Below, piece by piece: positions 37,197-50,240 of a DNA stretch of 64,000 nt. Every line of letters starts with the position of its first letter. Position 1 is the first letter of the stretch. This DNA is from Raphanus sativus (taxonomy: Eukaryota; Streptophyta; Magnoliopsida; Brassicales; Brassicaceae), in contig NC_079513.1 of NCBI RefSeq assembly GCF_000801105.2, positions 23,714,273 through 23,778,272 of the forward strand. The letters run 5' to 3'. Both the position numbers and the translations under genes were made by a program. A model generated the notes under the pieces. That model saw only the letters and a list, made by a program, of their open reading frames with translations. It was not told the DNA's origin and did not search any database.

Positions 37197-38027
37197 GTGT
37201 GGACAGCCTCCTCTGGTTCCAAAAAAAACACTGAGCTTATCTGACTTTGATGGAAGAGAGAGAACAAAGTCCTTTTCATTATTCGTATATTTCAGTTTCG
37301 CCCCTTAATTTAGTTTAATAATTCTTGAGTCCTTAGAGCATCTTTAATGGGATAAGTGAGGGGATATAGTTTAGGTGTAAAAAATTAATAAAATAATGTA
37401 AGAAGTGAAGTTTAGTAATATTTAGTAGTGGGATAAGTGGAAGGATATAGAACTTGTATCTTAATAATTATATAATTTAATAATGTTAAAACATATAATA
37501 ATTTTAAAACATTAAAAATAATTTTTAAATTGAAAACATAAAAAAGTAATACTAAATTTTACTTGAAAATAAAAAAATACCCAAAATACAATTTCAAATT
37601 ATTATGAAAAAAAATAAAAGATATAAATGAAAAACATAAAAAGAAACAAACATATTAATTAAAGTACACAAACATTTTATTTAATGAATACAAAGTTTAA
37701 AAACCTTATTAATTTTTTGGAAGCTATCCAAATTTAATAAATACAAAGTTTTTAAAACCTTGATTAAATACATAACAGCCACTCACTGAGATCAGTTATG
37801 CAATTGGAAGAATCATACGGTAACTAAACTAATGTTACCGGTGAGATAACAACAAAATATTTTTGCATCAGTAAAGATCTTTTTACAACATGTAGTGTCT
37901 GAATCCATTTCTCGTTATTAGTTTGATTAACAAAACAGAATCAAAACAGAGTGTACTTCATCCTAAACACCACAAAACAGAATCAAAAGCTCTATCCTGA
38001 TGAAATTCTTCAGCGTCATCAACATCT

Positions 38028-38290
38028 TCAAGCTTCAACAGGGTACTCGAAAGTGACATCCTTTCCAGTAAGTTTCCGGTACACACCCATCATAGTCTCG
38101 AGCTTGTACTCTGTGTTGTTCCTTTCCTTGGCCTCCAAATAGACCTGTGTGAAGTAATAATAATTCAAGAGCTTAGCGGATTCATTCATAGAAAGAGAAT
38201 CTGATAATATTCTCGTAAAGGATATAGAGATACCTTCATGATCTTGGAACCATCAAGACGGTAACGAGTACGTTTTCCAGAGAGTAATGT
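38028..38290 (-). pseudogene. RPS7: 3' fragment of ribosomal protein S7 gene
   Basis: On the minus strand, a fragment ending with the exon tail [15 protein letters not shown] (donor at 38233) and the last exon 38028-38144 ([17 protein letters not shown]... to EYPVEA and stop) match the C-terminal 50-odd residues of plant cytosolic RPS7 (eS7), with the family's intron in place. Everything upstream (about 135 residues) is missing; similarity stops abruptly near 38288. No promoter or start belongs to it. It is a captured piece inside the element at 37336-39869. Confidence 0.85.
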
Positions 38291-38346
38291 GTGAAGATGG
38301 ATCGAGAAAGAGAAGATATAGCTAGACAAAGAAAGAGAAAGAAACT

Positions 38347-38563
38347 TTACAGGCTGAGGTTTACTAGGATCTCCTCCTCCTCCTCCGGACTTAGCATGAC
38401 CACCACCCGCCTATCTACCAACTGTGGTCCAAATAACAAGATTTTCAAAAACATAACCAGTATCAAAGAGTTGATGAGATTTATATTATTCAACAACAAA
38501 TAGTTCCATTCTCTAGCATATATATATATATCTTATTCTAATATTCCACCACAAAACATTCAT

Positions 38564-38604
<41 letters not shown>

Positions 38605-38900
38605 CCCAGGCTAATAGAGATGGGGAAAGTACCTGTCCGTTAAGTTGTAATAAAGCTTCGTCGGCTTCTTCTTTGGAAGAGAATTTGACATAAGCAAACT
38701 CTTTTGGTCTGCATCTGATTTTGTCCATCACAACATTCACTGAAGCAACAAAAACGGTGTAGTAGAAGACAAAAAATAAATAAATAAAGATATGTAAATA
38801 AAAAGATTAGTGTTGAGATTACTAGACTTACCACCAAGAAGACGACCATATTGAGAAAAAGCTTGTGTTAATGTTTCTTCTGTGTTTGAGAAAGAGATGC
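38347..38900 (-). pseudogene. RRM-domain gene fragment (organellar RRM-like)
   Basis: Exons 38832-38900 and 38633-38739 give GISFSNTEETLTQAFSQYG and VNVVMDKIRCRPKEFAYVKF..LLQLNGQ, most of one RNA-recognition motif including RNP1 (EFAYVKF). A third likely exon, 38347-38421, reads LVDRRVVVML and then an acidic run to a stop. Shifting frame there gives HAKSGGGGGDPSKPQP, which looks like the original Gly-rich tail, so a frameshift is likely. The first RRM beta strand is missing at the 5' side. The style resembles plant organellar RRM/GRP proteins. It lies between EVE and RPS7 fragments in the same orientation. Confidence 0.7.
38568..38602. repeat. TA microsatellite inside the gene-fragment carrier
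   Basis: About 17 TA units within the last intron-like space of the RRM fragment; a shorter TA run lies at 38520-38532. Confidence 0.9.
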
Positions 38901-39261
38901 CTGCAAACAAAAACAAAACCTCCCAGATTTTTAGTGCCAGTAACACAACCAATCCCTGAAACTGACATAAAGAAGAAAGAAGAAGCTCATACGATCTGCC
39001 GCAAAACATGTAAAAGTTTCAAACTTTAAAGTGGACGTTTAAGACCATCTCTTCTAAAATCAAATTTTATCAACTAGTAAACAGAGCATTACAGAAACAA
39101 TCAAATCAATGATATAATCTCAACTAATAGACAAATCCCAGAAAGAACCATTTACAAAATTCAACGGAAGTGGCAATCAGGAAAAGGGAAATCAGATTAA
39201 GCAGAGCATCGAAGAGACCTAATCAAAGATACAATGAAGAGCGAGTCACGATCTTCCTTAC

Positions 39262-39676
39262 CATCACCATCTCCAGAAAACCCATCTCCCAATTCACAAA
39301 TCTTTTGCCAAACATCAACTTCCACTGGAACAACAGACAACCTCGGCTGTCTGAACAAAACGAAATCCTTAATCCCTTTGTCTCCTTTCATCTCCTTCAA
39401 ATCAACAAATCTCCTCATCTCTCCGACAGCTTTGACGTCGACCGCTCCTTCTCCTTCTCCTTCGTCATCGTCATCTTCGTACCATTCGCGAGCAACCTCC
39501 ACCACACCCACGACGCACCTCGATTTCGTACCGGAGTGGTAGAAGAAGCAGAGGTCGCCTAAAGTCATGGATCTGAGATTCTTATGGGCTTGTTTGTTCT
39601 TGACCCCGTCCCTTTTGCTCACGCCGCCGAGAAAATCAAGGAAAAAGAAATATGATCGCAGGAGGAGAGATATCGA
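39262..39676 (-). pseudogene. EVE-domain protein fragment (thymocyte nuclear protein 1-like)
   Basis: Minus-strand reading gives GGVSKRDGVKNKQAHKNLRSM, then LGDLCFFYHSGTKSRCVVGV, WYEDD, and RLSVVPVEVDVWQKICEL. This is most of an EVE (PUA-like) domain as in plant homologues such as At2g14660. EVE domains are thought to bind modified nucleobases. The normal N-terminus with its WLLK.EP start is absent: upstream of GGV the frame has no ATG before a stop near 39697. At the 3' end an excellent GTAAGG donor at 39261 ends the exon in phase 1, matching the RRM fragment's acceptor at 38901. Confidence 0.75.
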
Positions 39677-39872
39677 TTTTGCCGGAGGAATGAAATTTTA
39701 ATTCATTTTCCAAAAAACAGAATCAATGAAATTAAGCCAAGTCACCTAATAATTTCAGCAAAACACTTCTTTAAGAATACTCGAGATACACATCTTTAGT
39801 CGCTTTTTCCTTTTATTCCTTTTATTATATTGTTGTAAGATGTGTTCAAATATACCTATAAAGATGCTCTTA

Positions 39873-40302
39873 CTTAGCAAACAGTTCTTATAACTCTTTT
39901 TGGTGTTGCACAAAGAAAAAAAAATATTTCTTGTTCACCCTCTTTCTCTACCCACTATTTTTAAAAATGTATTTGATTGAGAGACAGTATATAGTTTTTT
40001 TTTATTTGATCAACATACAGTAAAGTAGATACTAGATAGTTTCCTACCAATAAGAACTGTTATTCCTTCTAGTATTTACTTAATTAAAAAGAGTGGGGGA
40101 GATTTTGTTAGGGGGAAATAGGAATGTAAGGGCTATTTATGTACTGAAAAACTAACATATAAACTGTAGAAAAAGAGTGGTTTTTTTTTGCCTGAAGAAG
40201 CATCAAAACGAGAGCTCGAACTCTTCAGCCGTCGTTGTCGGAGACTATACAGCAAAAAAAAAAAAAAGACTGAGAAGGGCAACGATAACAGTTAAAACGG
40301 AG
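39873..40302. other. RIN1-copy 5' region
   Basis: AT-rich promoter-like DNA and 5' UTR before the ATG at 40303. No separate gene. Confidence 0.5.
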
Positions 40303-42783
<2,481 letters not shown>

Positions 42784-43136
42784 GAGCACCACACGAATGT
42801 GGTCAAAAAGAAAAGAGAAACACTAGTAGAATTTGTTTCTCTGGGGTGTTATCTTTGATTTGGTTGAGAAAGCTTTTAGTTTGAGAGGGAAGTTAAAACA
42901 GATGTTTAGTGACTTTTTAGAAGTATTCTTAATTTCGTTGTGAAATGAACATGCAATTAGTAAATGTTTTGTCTGAGTCTATCAATATTGGAAACAACTG
43001 ATAATAACCATTTTGTTACCAAGAAGAAAAGTTGAGCATTTGCCTGAGACATGTGGTAGTGGTAGTGGTAGTAAGGAAAGGGCCCAACCCAAAATAAGCT
43101 ATTAGTTTAAGTTGTTCAAAAATTAAGAGAAAGAAA
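42784..43136. other. 3' flank
   Basis: Former 3' UTR of the RIN1 copy and spacer. A short GTGGTA repeat is seen near 43052. No gene. Confidence 0.5.
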
Positions 43137-43207
43137 GGTCCCACCGAGATTTGAACTCGGGTTACTGGATTCAGAGTCCAATGTCCTGACCACTAGACCA
43201 TGGGACC
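43137..43207 (-). tRNA. tRNA-Gln (anticodon CTG)
   Basis: The minus strand folds as a complete cloverleaf: acceptor arm GGTCCCA paired with TGGGACC, D arm GTCT...GGAC, anticodon stem TTGGA/TCCAG around loop CTCTGAA (anticodon CTG, reading CAG), and T arm CCGAG-TTCAAAT-CTCGG with a canonical B box. There is no intron, and the CCA end is not encoded. The A box (TGGTCTAGTGGTCAGGA) is intact, so it is probably transcribed by RNA polymerase III. Confidence 0.95.
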
Positions 43208-43428
43208 ATTTTGCACGTCTGAAATAATGTTATTTTTCATTTTATATGAAGGAAAATGGCGAATTGTTTGTTAGTATTTTCTTAAAAGTATATAGGTGTG
43301 GTGACATTTTGTCAATGTCTCCATGTGATTTGCGAGTAGTAGTCAAAGACAGAGAAGGTAGGACCTAAACTAATCGAAGCCGTTCATATATGTCTTATTT
43401 TCTTGCATAATAGTGGGACCCCCTTAGC
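43208..43428. other. tRNA upstream spacer
   Basis: Short AT-rich spacer with no recognised feature. Confidence 0.5.
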
Positions 43429-43445
43429 CTCACAAAAGTTACATT

Positions 43446-44328
43446 ATTTTTTTTTTTTTTGCCATCTGGAAAATTTTATTAAACAAAGACAAGCTCAAAA
43501 ATAAACCAGCCCACAACCGATACATACAAAGTCCATAGATCCGATTACACGAAACCGAAAAGACAGATAAAAAATGGGCCTAAAAAGCCCAATCTATAAC
43601 ACGAAACGGCGCCACCCAGAACACTTGTCCGAGATTGATGCTAAGCTTCCACGCGTCCGTTTCTTCACCACCGCACGCGTCGCTTCCACTTCGCATCAAA
43701 CCGAAACCGCCGGTGTGGGCTTCCAGTCGCCGGTTCCCGACTTCCCATAAGACCAAATCGGAGACTCCTTCTCCGTCGTCTCTATCGCCAACAACCCACC
43801 TCCAACGACAGTATTAGAGGTATAGGGTTTCTCAGCGAGTCAACTCCGGCTGAAGACCGCCGCTAGACGAGCGCCGCTTCACCAGTACACACCTTTGGCA
43901 TGCGTGAAAACCGCATCCAAACCCATCACCCCCACCACTTCCAGCGTAGAGAATCAATCGATATATAATCGAGATCTCCTCCTGAATACGAGAACTTGGG
44001 AACACCAGAGAACCACCGAAAGCCGGCCGTCCACACCCGAGAGAAGGTGGCAACGTCAGAATCGAAGCCGCACGACCACCGTTAGACAAGTGCGCCGCTG
44101 GAGTCAAAACATCGAATAGAACTGATCCGCTAGAACTATTAAATAAAAAAAAACGAGAAAACAAACTGAAAAGAAATAAAACTGAGAAGCCGGACCGACG
44201 GTGATTATGGTAGCCCATCCGTCGGCCGGAGACGGTAATCACATCGGAGCTGTCTTAGAAGAGAGAGGTCAGAGGATATCAAGAGAGAGAAAACCAACTT
44301 ATCCCTGTGGAGTGGTCTTTACAACTTT
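43446..44328 (-). mobile_element. Non-coding poly(A) retroposon with a 17-bp target duplication
   Basis: An 883-bp block whose plus strand starts with a run of T (the minus-strand poly(A) tail). It is flanked by perfect copies of CTCACAAAAGTTACATT at 43429-43445 and 44329-44345. The interior is GC-rich, with CGGCG-rich segments and only short broken frames. A long target duplication plus tail indicates LINE-mobilised insertion. No reverse transcriptase or endonuclease is encoded, so it is non-autonomous. Size, tail and lack of coding resemble Sadhu retroposons (inference). Confidence 0.88.
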
Positions 44329-44345
44329 CTCACAAAAGTTACATT

Positions 44346-44952
44346 CTATTTACTGGGTAAAATTTAGACGCGATGAACCCAAATATACAAATTCTTGAAA
44401 TTATTTGCAAATTCCCTATAATTTATTTTGAATTGTGATATCTGAAATTATTATACGGATCCTTATTATACTAGTTAACAAGGATCTGGAAGAGGCATTT
44501 GATTTGACTGACAAGGAAGGCATCTATTGGGATGTTCCATAAGGATTTCACTATTATTGTACTCTAACATGTGCCCGTCTTTCATATGCCAAACACAAAA
44601 TATACGAAAATTCCTATAATCAAATTTCCTTTAAATTATAAAAATTCATTTCTTTACATTTTCTCTTGCCATTTGAAAATGGTTTATGCGAGAGAAAATC
44701 CGATTTACCATTTTATAAATACAAATCCGAATTCGAGAGAGAAAAAAAAAGAACTAAAGTTCATCACATATTCCTCTCTTTTTTCCAGCCAAGAACTAAT
44801 AGCTAATGTCATTTTTCTCAAATATGTTTTGTTTTTGTCTACGTTTTATCTAAAAAAATGTTGCAACATAAGTGAGGGTGTGTTTGTCTAAAATAATGTT
44901 AATTTTTGTCATAGCATGGTGGTTGATGCCTAACGACTGATCAAATTCTCTA
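44346..44952. other. AT-rich spacer
   Basis: No gene or delimitable element recognised. Confidence 0.5.
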
Positions 44953-44960
44953 CCTACAAT

Positions 44961-45208
44961 CAGTAGCGGTCCTGAGGAGAAGCCATGAAAACTTAGGCTT
45001 CCGGTTTTCACTTGTTTTGCTAAATTATCGATGATTTATTTACAAAATTCGAAAATAGTCTAATAGTTAATGATGCAAATAAGAAAAATATGTGTGATGG
45101 GTTCGATTACCTACCTATGCTTAAGATATAAAAATATTCTGATTTTATAATTATAAAGCCTTATTTTTAAAATTGCTTTTGATCTAAAATTATTCAGGAC
45201 CGGCACTG
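44961..45208. mobile_element. hAT-type MITE
   Basis: A 248-bp element with ends CAGTAGCGGTCCTGA and, on the other strand from the right, CAGTGCCGGTCCTGAA. A perfect 8-bp target duplication, CCTACAAT, flanks it at 44953-44960 and 45209-45216. Eight-base duplications and a CAG start define the hAT superfamily. No coding capacity. Confidence 0.9.
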
Positions 45209-45342
45209 CCTACAATTGTAAACTCTTTTTCAAAAGAAAAAAAAAAGAACTCTATATATAGAATTGCTGCTCGTATCATTTCCGAAAAAGCTTCTGAATT
45301 GAACTGTCTTTTTAGACTGTTGGCAAGTCTTTTAATGTCCTA

Positions 45343-45720
45343 CTAGATTTTGACCCGCGCTTCGAAAGCGCGGGTATTATTTTTTACTTTTATGAAATAT
45401 ATTATTTGTTTGTAATTATTGAACATATTTATTTTAGTAAAATTTTCTTTATAATAAATTTGACACACATAGTTTCTCTAGTAAACTATGTGTTTCTCTG
45501 ACTTTGTTTTATTCTCTCTCCAATCAACATATCGAAGCGCGGATATTATTTTTACTTTTATGAAATATATTATTTGTTTGTAATTATTGAATGTATTTAT
45601 CTTAGTAAAAATTTCTTTATAATAAATTTGACATATAGAGTGTCTCTGGTAAACTATGTATTTATCTCGCTTTATTTTATTCTTTCTCCAATCAACATAT
45701 TTATTTGGCTTGTTGTTAAA
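45343..45720 (-). mobile_element. Helitron 3' terminus with tandemly duplicated end
   Basis: On the minus strand the sequence closes with a hairpin (CCCGCGCTT/AAGCGCGGG), then TCAAAAT and CTAG at 45343-45346 before host T. Just inside, a segment of about 175 bp is repeated in tandem (about 45366-45530 and 45540-45700). The second copy still keeps half of the hairpin (CGAAGCGCGG at 45533). I found no matching 5' TC terminus to the right, so the extent beyond 45720 is unknown. Confidence 0.7.
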
Positions 45721-46541
45721 ATAAATGATTTTAGAACGCAACTGTTTACTTTGATATTTTGTTTAAACAATGTGACATATTTCTGTATTAATTGTGTTCA
45801 ATTAAATATTTACATTGTAATTTAAATTTGTATAAAAATCAACATATTTGTGTAGTTTGTTATTAAAAAAATGATTTGAATCAAAATGTAAGTACTCTTA
45901 TAGTGATTTTTTCAGTTCATATAATTTTTTAAAATATATTTATTTCAACTGAACCAATTAATATTTTGTTAAATTGGCCCGTGAAATATATTTTTATACA
46001 TCGATATTCAAAAGATCTGGTAACTAACGATACTCAAAAGATCTGGACCGAATCATGTTATATGGTTATTTTTGTTACAAATATCCGAACCCGTTTTAGA
46101 TACATTGGTTATTTAGATATTTTTAGGTTCCTATACATCAGAACCGAATTCATCCAGATCTAGAATGATCCAACTCAAAATCCACACATAAGTTTATAAT
46201 ATTCAAACGGGACTTGGTTACCAAAAAAAAAAGGATACCCGAAAAGAACAACATGTACCTAAATAGACAGATAATGTTCATGTCTAAATGATTATATAAA
46301 TTAATAAAAAACTGTTTTATGTGTTTTGCTAAATTAAGTGAAATAGAAAGAGTTTTTTTATCAATTAAAATAATTATATGGAGTGGAAAATTAAGTGACA
46401 ATAAATGTAGGACATTTTAAGTATTTTGATTTAAGTTATTATTTATTCACAAAACATATTTTTGAACTATGTTTTTGGGTACGTAATTTTCCACCGATTG
46501 TAACTAAAATAAAAATATTTTAGTAAAATAAAATAAACCAA
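45721..46541. other. AT-rich repetitive spacer, possibly Helitron interior
   Basis: Contains degenerate repeats around AAAGATCTGG (46013 and 46036) and CCGAACC boxes, as seen inside other Brassicaceae Helitrons. No gene. Confidence 0.4.
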
Positions 46542-46550
46542 ATGTTTAAT

Positions 46551-47019
46551 GAGAAATTGCCAAAAATACCATTTTCATAGTACCACTTTTCATGTTTACA
46601 CTAACCACTTTTACCACTACTTTTAATGAAGGGTTTAGAATTGAAGGTTTAGGATTTAGGGTTTAGATTTAATGTTTTAGGGTTTAAGGTATATAGTTTA
46701 GGGTTTAGAGTTGAGGATTTAGGGTTTAGAGTTGAGGATTTAGGGTTTATAGTTTAGACTTTAGGGTTTAGGGTTTAGGATATTGAATTTAGGGTATATA
46801 GTTTAGGGTTTAGGGTTTAGAGTTGAAGATTTTGGGTTTAGAGTTTAGAATTGGAGGTTTAGTATTTAGAATTTGGGATTAGAATTTTGAAAAGCATATA
46901 AATACAAAGATATAAGAGTTTTACCATTTTAATAAATAAGGTATTTTTGAAAAATGTGTCTTTAGTGGTGGTAAAGATGAATAATGGTACCTTGAAAATG
47001 GTATTTTCGAAAATTCCCC
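46551..47019. mobile_element. MULE-MITE with telomere-like core
   Basis: A 469-bp element with a perfect 9-bp target duplication, ATGTTTAAT, at 46542-46550 and 47020-47028. The inverted ends are GAGAAATTGCCAAAAATACC at the left and GGGGAATTTTCGAAAATACC from the right, with homology continuing about 90 bases. The centre (46625-46880) is a run of degenerate TTTAGGG-type units. Nine-base duplication assigns it to the Mutator superfamily. Confidence 0.9.
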
Positions 47020-47028
47020 ATGTTTAAT

Positions 47029-48075
47029 CATATGTAAAACCTAATTATTTAGCATTTTTGATTTTATAATTGGCACAAAGTTAATATTGATTAACTAATA
47101 AATAAAAATATGCATTATTATTATTATGGTAATATAATTAATGATGTAATTTATTATTAAGGTAATATAATTAATTAAATTGTTAAACTAAGTGAAATAT
47201 GGAAACACAATCAATAGATACTACTATTCAAGTTTCCAAACACTCCATTTTTATAACTATAACCAAACACACCAAATTTTTTTATTAATCTTATCCAAGT
47301 ATCCAAACGCACCGAATTTGTACTTCACCTTTAATAAGATAGATACAGAGATTTGCTTTAGAAAAGTATTAATTTGGATTGACAGATTCCATAATACAAC
47401 CCTTTTACAAGTCGTTCTTGCATTAATGAACAGGACAGTTATTAATTATAGAATTATTAAAATAAATTTGAAATTTTGAAGAAATTGAAAAAAAGACTGG
47501 TTAATGGTGTGTACAATGAATCCTCCAGCAAAATTAGACAACGCAGACAAACAAAACAAAACACACCACACCACACTCCTTTCTCTTCCCATCCTGTCTT
47601 CCTCCACAGTCCATATTCTTCTCTTCTCTCTTTCTTCCCCCAAGAAGTAACACAATTTCCCAGATTCAAAGCTCTTTTCCTTTTTTAAAGTCTTTCAAAA
47701 GGAATTAAAGAATCTCAGCAACCATCTCTTCTTAGTTCTTATCTTCAGTTTCTTTTTCAATTTCTTCAATAGGGAGATAATTAACTCTAATAAACTTCAG
47801 AAAAAGCAAAAGAAAACACACACAAAAATTAATCGTAACTTTCTCTTCTTTTTTTTTTTCTGTATTATCCCATTCACTCACTTTAAAGTTTCTTCAGAGA
47901 TTCAAAACAATATCTTCGAGAAACTACTTCAAGTTTCTTCTACTCGTTCAACCTCATGACCCACTTCTCATAAAAAGCACCAACCAATTCCAAATTTCAA
48001 ACATTTTCTGTCTTCAGACAAGATTCGAGACAATCTTGTGTTCTGCTGATTTATCAAAAAAATACAAAAAAAAAT
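47029..48075. other. Spacer and 5' UTR of the coiled-coil gene
   Basis: The left part is AT-rich. From about 47480 the sequence is pyrimidine- and CT-rich, as in plant 5' UTRs and core promoters, leading to the ATG at 48076. Confidence 0.5.
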
Positions 48076-49655
48076 ATGGATCGGAAAAGAGGGTGCAAGA
48101 TCAGGAAGAGAGGTGGTTCTTCCTCCTCTTCCTCTTCACTAGCTCGTCAAAACCGCTTCAAACGCGCAATTTTCGCCGGCAAAAGAGCCGCACAAGACAA
48201 CGGCGGCTCAGGAACTCCCGTTAAGTCCATCTCCGCCGCTAAAACTCCCGTACTCTTGTCCTTATCGCCGGAGAAACATCATGTAGATCAATTTGAGAAA
48301 CTCCCCGTCTCGGCAAGAAAGCTGGCGGCAACTCTGTGGGAGATCAGCGACGGCGGTACAGATCCTGCCCTAGACTCCGACAGAGATAACTTGAGAAGCA
48401 AGAAACCGTCGAGAAACAGAAGGAAGAAACCAACAGAGATCTCTTCCCATGATTTCCTACAAAACTCATCCGATCCCATTTCCCGTTTTGGACCAGAGGT
48501 TAGGGCTTGCTTCCGTTTCAAGTTACCTCTGTTTTTTTTTTCTTTATTCTTTTCTTGGATTCCAAGTCTTGATAATCAAAATTTGACAGAGAATCATTCT
48601 CCATGAAAGAGAAACAGTACAACAACTAATCGAATACAAAACCACCGGCACAAACTCGGTACGCTTTTTTCTCTTTCTTACTACAAAACATATCTTTCTT
48701 GCGTAAGAAGATAACTCTGATTAGTCAAACCCTAAACCTAACACAGGTGAAAACTCGTTTCAAGAACGTCAGCGACGGTTTAACAACGTCTAAAGAGCTC
48801 GTGAAGGTCCTAAAACGTATCGGTAAGCTCGGGGACGATCACAAGACAGCAAGCAACCGTTTAATCTCTGCTCTGGTTTGCGAACTAGACAGAACAAGGT
48901 CTTCTCTAAAGCATCTGGTGAGTGAGTTCGACGAGGAGGAGGAGGAGAACAGGAGGTTAATAGAGAAGCTTCGAGAAGAGGCGGTGGTCGAGAGAAAGCT
49001 GAGGCAGAGAACGGAGAAGATGAACATAAAGTTAGGGAGAGAGCTAGCGGAAGCTAAGGAAAGGGAGAGGAAGACGAAGGAGGAGATGGAGAGAGAGAGG
49101 AGAGCGAGAGATGTTCTCGAGGAGGTGTGCGATGAGCTGGCGAGAGGAATCGGAGAAGATAAGAAAGATATGGAGAAAGAGAGGGAGATGATGCGTGTAG
49201 CTGATGTTTTGAGGGAAGAGAGGGTTCAGATGAAGCTTACGGAGGCGAAGTTTGAGTTCGAGGAGAAACACGCCGCCGTGGAGAGGCTGAAGAAGGAGCT
49301 CCGGAGGGTTCTTGAGGGAAAAGGGTCGTCGGAGATTGGTCGGGTTCTAGAGATAATAGATGGCTCTGATGAGGATGAGGAGGAGGAGGAGGAGGAGAGT
49401 GATCTTAAGTCTATTGAGCTGAACATGGAGAGTGGAAGTAAGTGGGGTTATGTTGAAAGCCAATCTAGATTTGTTGGCTCCGGCGAAGATGATGATGATC
49501 CTGTGGAGAAGAGATCAGTGGTTGTTGATAATGGGGAGAGAGATGAATCTTTGAAGACTCTAAAAGAGTACATTGTTTCTAATATGAGATTCATTGGTTC
49601 CTCATCGTCGGAGCAGTGGAATCACCGGCACTTACCAAGTGTGGAGTTTGTGTAA
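48076..49655 (+). CDS. Coiled-coil, trichohyalin-like protein (At5g22310-like)
   Basis: Three exons (48076-48498, 48590-48658, 48747-49655) give 466 residues. The N-terminus is basic (MDRKRGCKIRKRGG followed by a serine run) and could be a nuclear localisation signal. The motif ARKLAATLWEI marks a plant family that also includes At5g41620-like proteins and the more distant BRANCHLESS TRICHOMES. Residues of about 190 to 380 form a long, very Glu/Lys/Arg-rich coiled coil, followed by an acidic DEDEEEEEEE stretch and a conserved C-terminal tail. Function is not established to my knowledge; related proteins organise cell polarity or cytoskeleton. The CT-rich leader upstream supports the chosen start. 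Confidence 0.88.
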
Positions 49656-49785
49656 TCACACCGGAGCTAGAGCCGGCAAGAAAAAAATAGTATCAGTTTT
49701 TAATGTGTATATGTATTTTATTCAATTTAATTTTTGGATTTAATCTTGCAGAAAGTATCTTAACTGTCATAATTTAAATACAAAC
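49656..49785. other. 3' UTR of the coiled-coil gene
   Basis: AT-rich untranslated sequence after the TAA at 49653-49655. Confidence 0.5.
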
Positions 49786-49789
49786 CACC

Positions 49790-50240
49790 GTAAGTTACAT
49801 GTCTTAGTCAAATCACTGTTTTTTCTACTCGTGTTGTTAAACTTTGATTACGTAAACATTATATACTTCCACCTTGATATGTATGCATCTTTCAAAAATC
49901 TAAATGGATATCAATTACATCATGTTGTAAGTTACAAAAAAAAAATTACATGTAGAAAAAACAGTGATTTGTTTACGTAATCAAAGGTGGATATACATGA
50001 TGTAGAAAAAATGTATATGGATATTTTTACATCATAAAATATTCACAAACTCAAACAAATATACAATAATGTACATTATCCTTCAACCAATCGACAACAT
50101 GATGTAATTTTTTTTTTGTAACTTACAACATGATGTAATTGATATCCATATACAAAAAAAAAATTACATCATGTTGTGGATTGGTTGAAGGATAATGTAC
50201 ATTATTGTATATTTGTTTGAGTTTGTGAATATTTTTATTA
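49790..50240. repeat. Nested inverted-repeat cluster (foldback)
   Basis: The outer-right pair is nearly perfect over about 80 bases: 50037-50117 is complementary to 50154-50234 with a 36-base spacer. A second, overlapping pair joins 49905-49950 (GATATCAATTACATCATG...) with 50106-50148. A third joins AAATCACTGTTTTTTCTAC (49811-49829) with its complement at 49953-49971, followed by a GTTTACGTAATCAAA pair. Transcription in either direction would give long double-stranded RNA. No terminal duplication could be fixed, so it may be rearranged foldback elements. Confidence 0.85.

Larger units (their letters stand above)
37336..39869. mobile_element. TIR element carrying fragments of three genes (Pack-type, Harbinger-like)
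   Basis: A 2,534-bp segment bounded by inverted ends: left GAGCATCTTTAATGGGATA and, reading inward on the other strand from the right, GAGCATCTTTATAGGTATA (16 of 19 identical). The triplet TTA flanks both sides (37333-37335, 39870-39872), matching the TWA duplication of PIF/Harbinger. Subterminal GGGATAAGTGAGGGGATATA-like boxes recur at the left end. Inside, all on the minus strand, lie part of an EVE-domain gene, part of an RRM gene and the last two exons of RPS7, with introns retained. Intron retention means capture of genomic DNA, not of mRNA. No transposase is encoded. Family assignment rests on ends and duplication only. Confidence 0.7.

Noticed and set aside
39170..39562. 130-codon plus-strand open frame
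   Set aside because: It is the antisense shadow of the EVE-domain fragment, whose minus-strand reading has clear family similarity.
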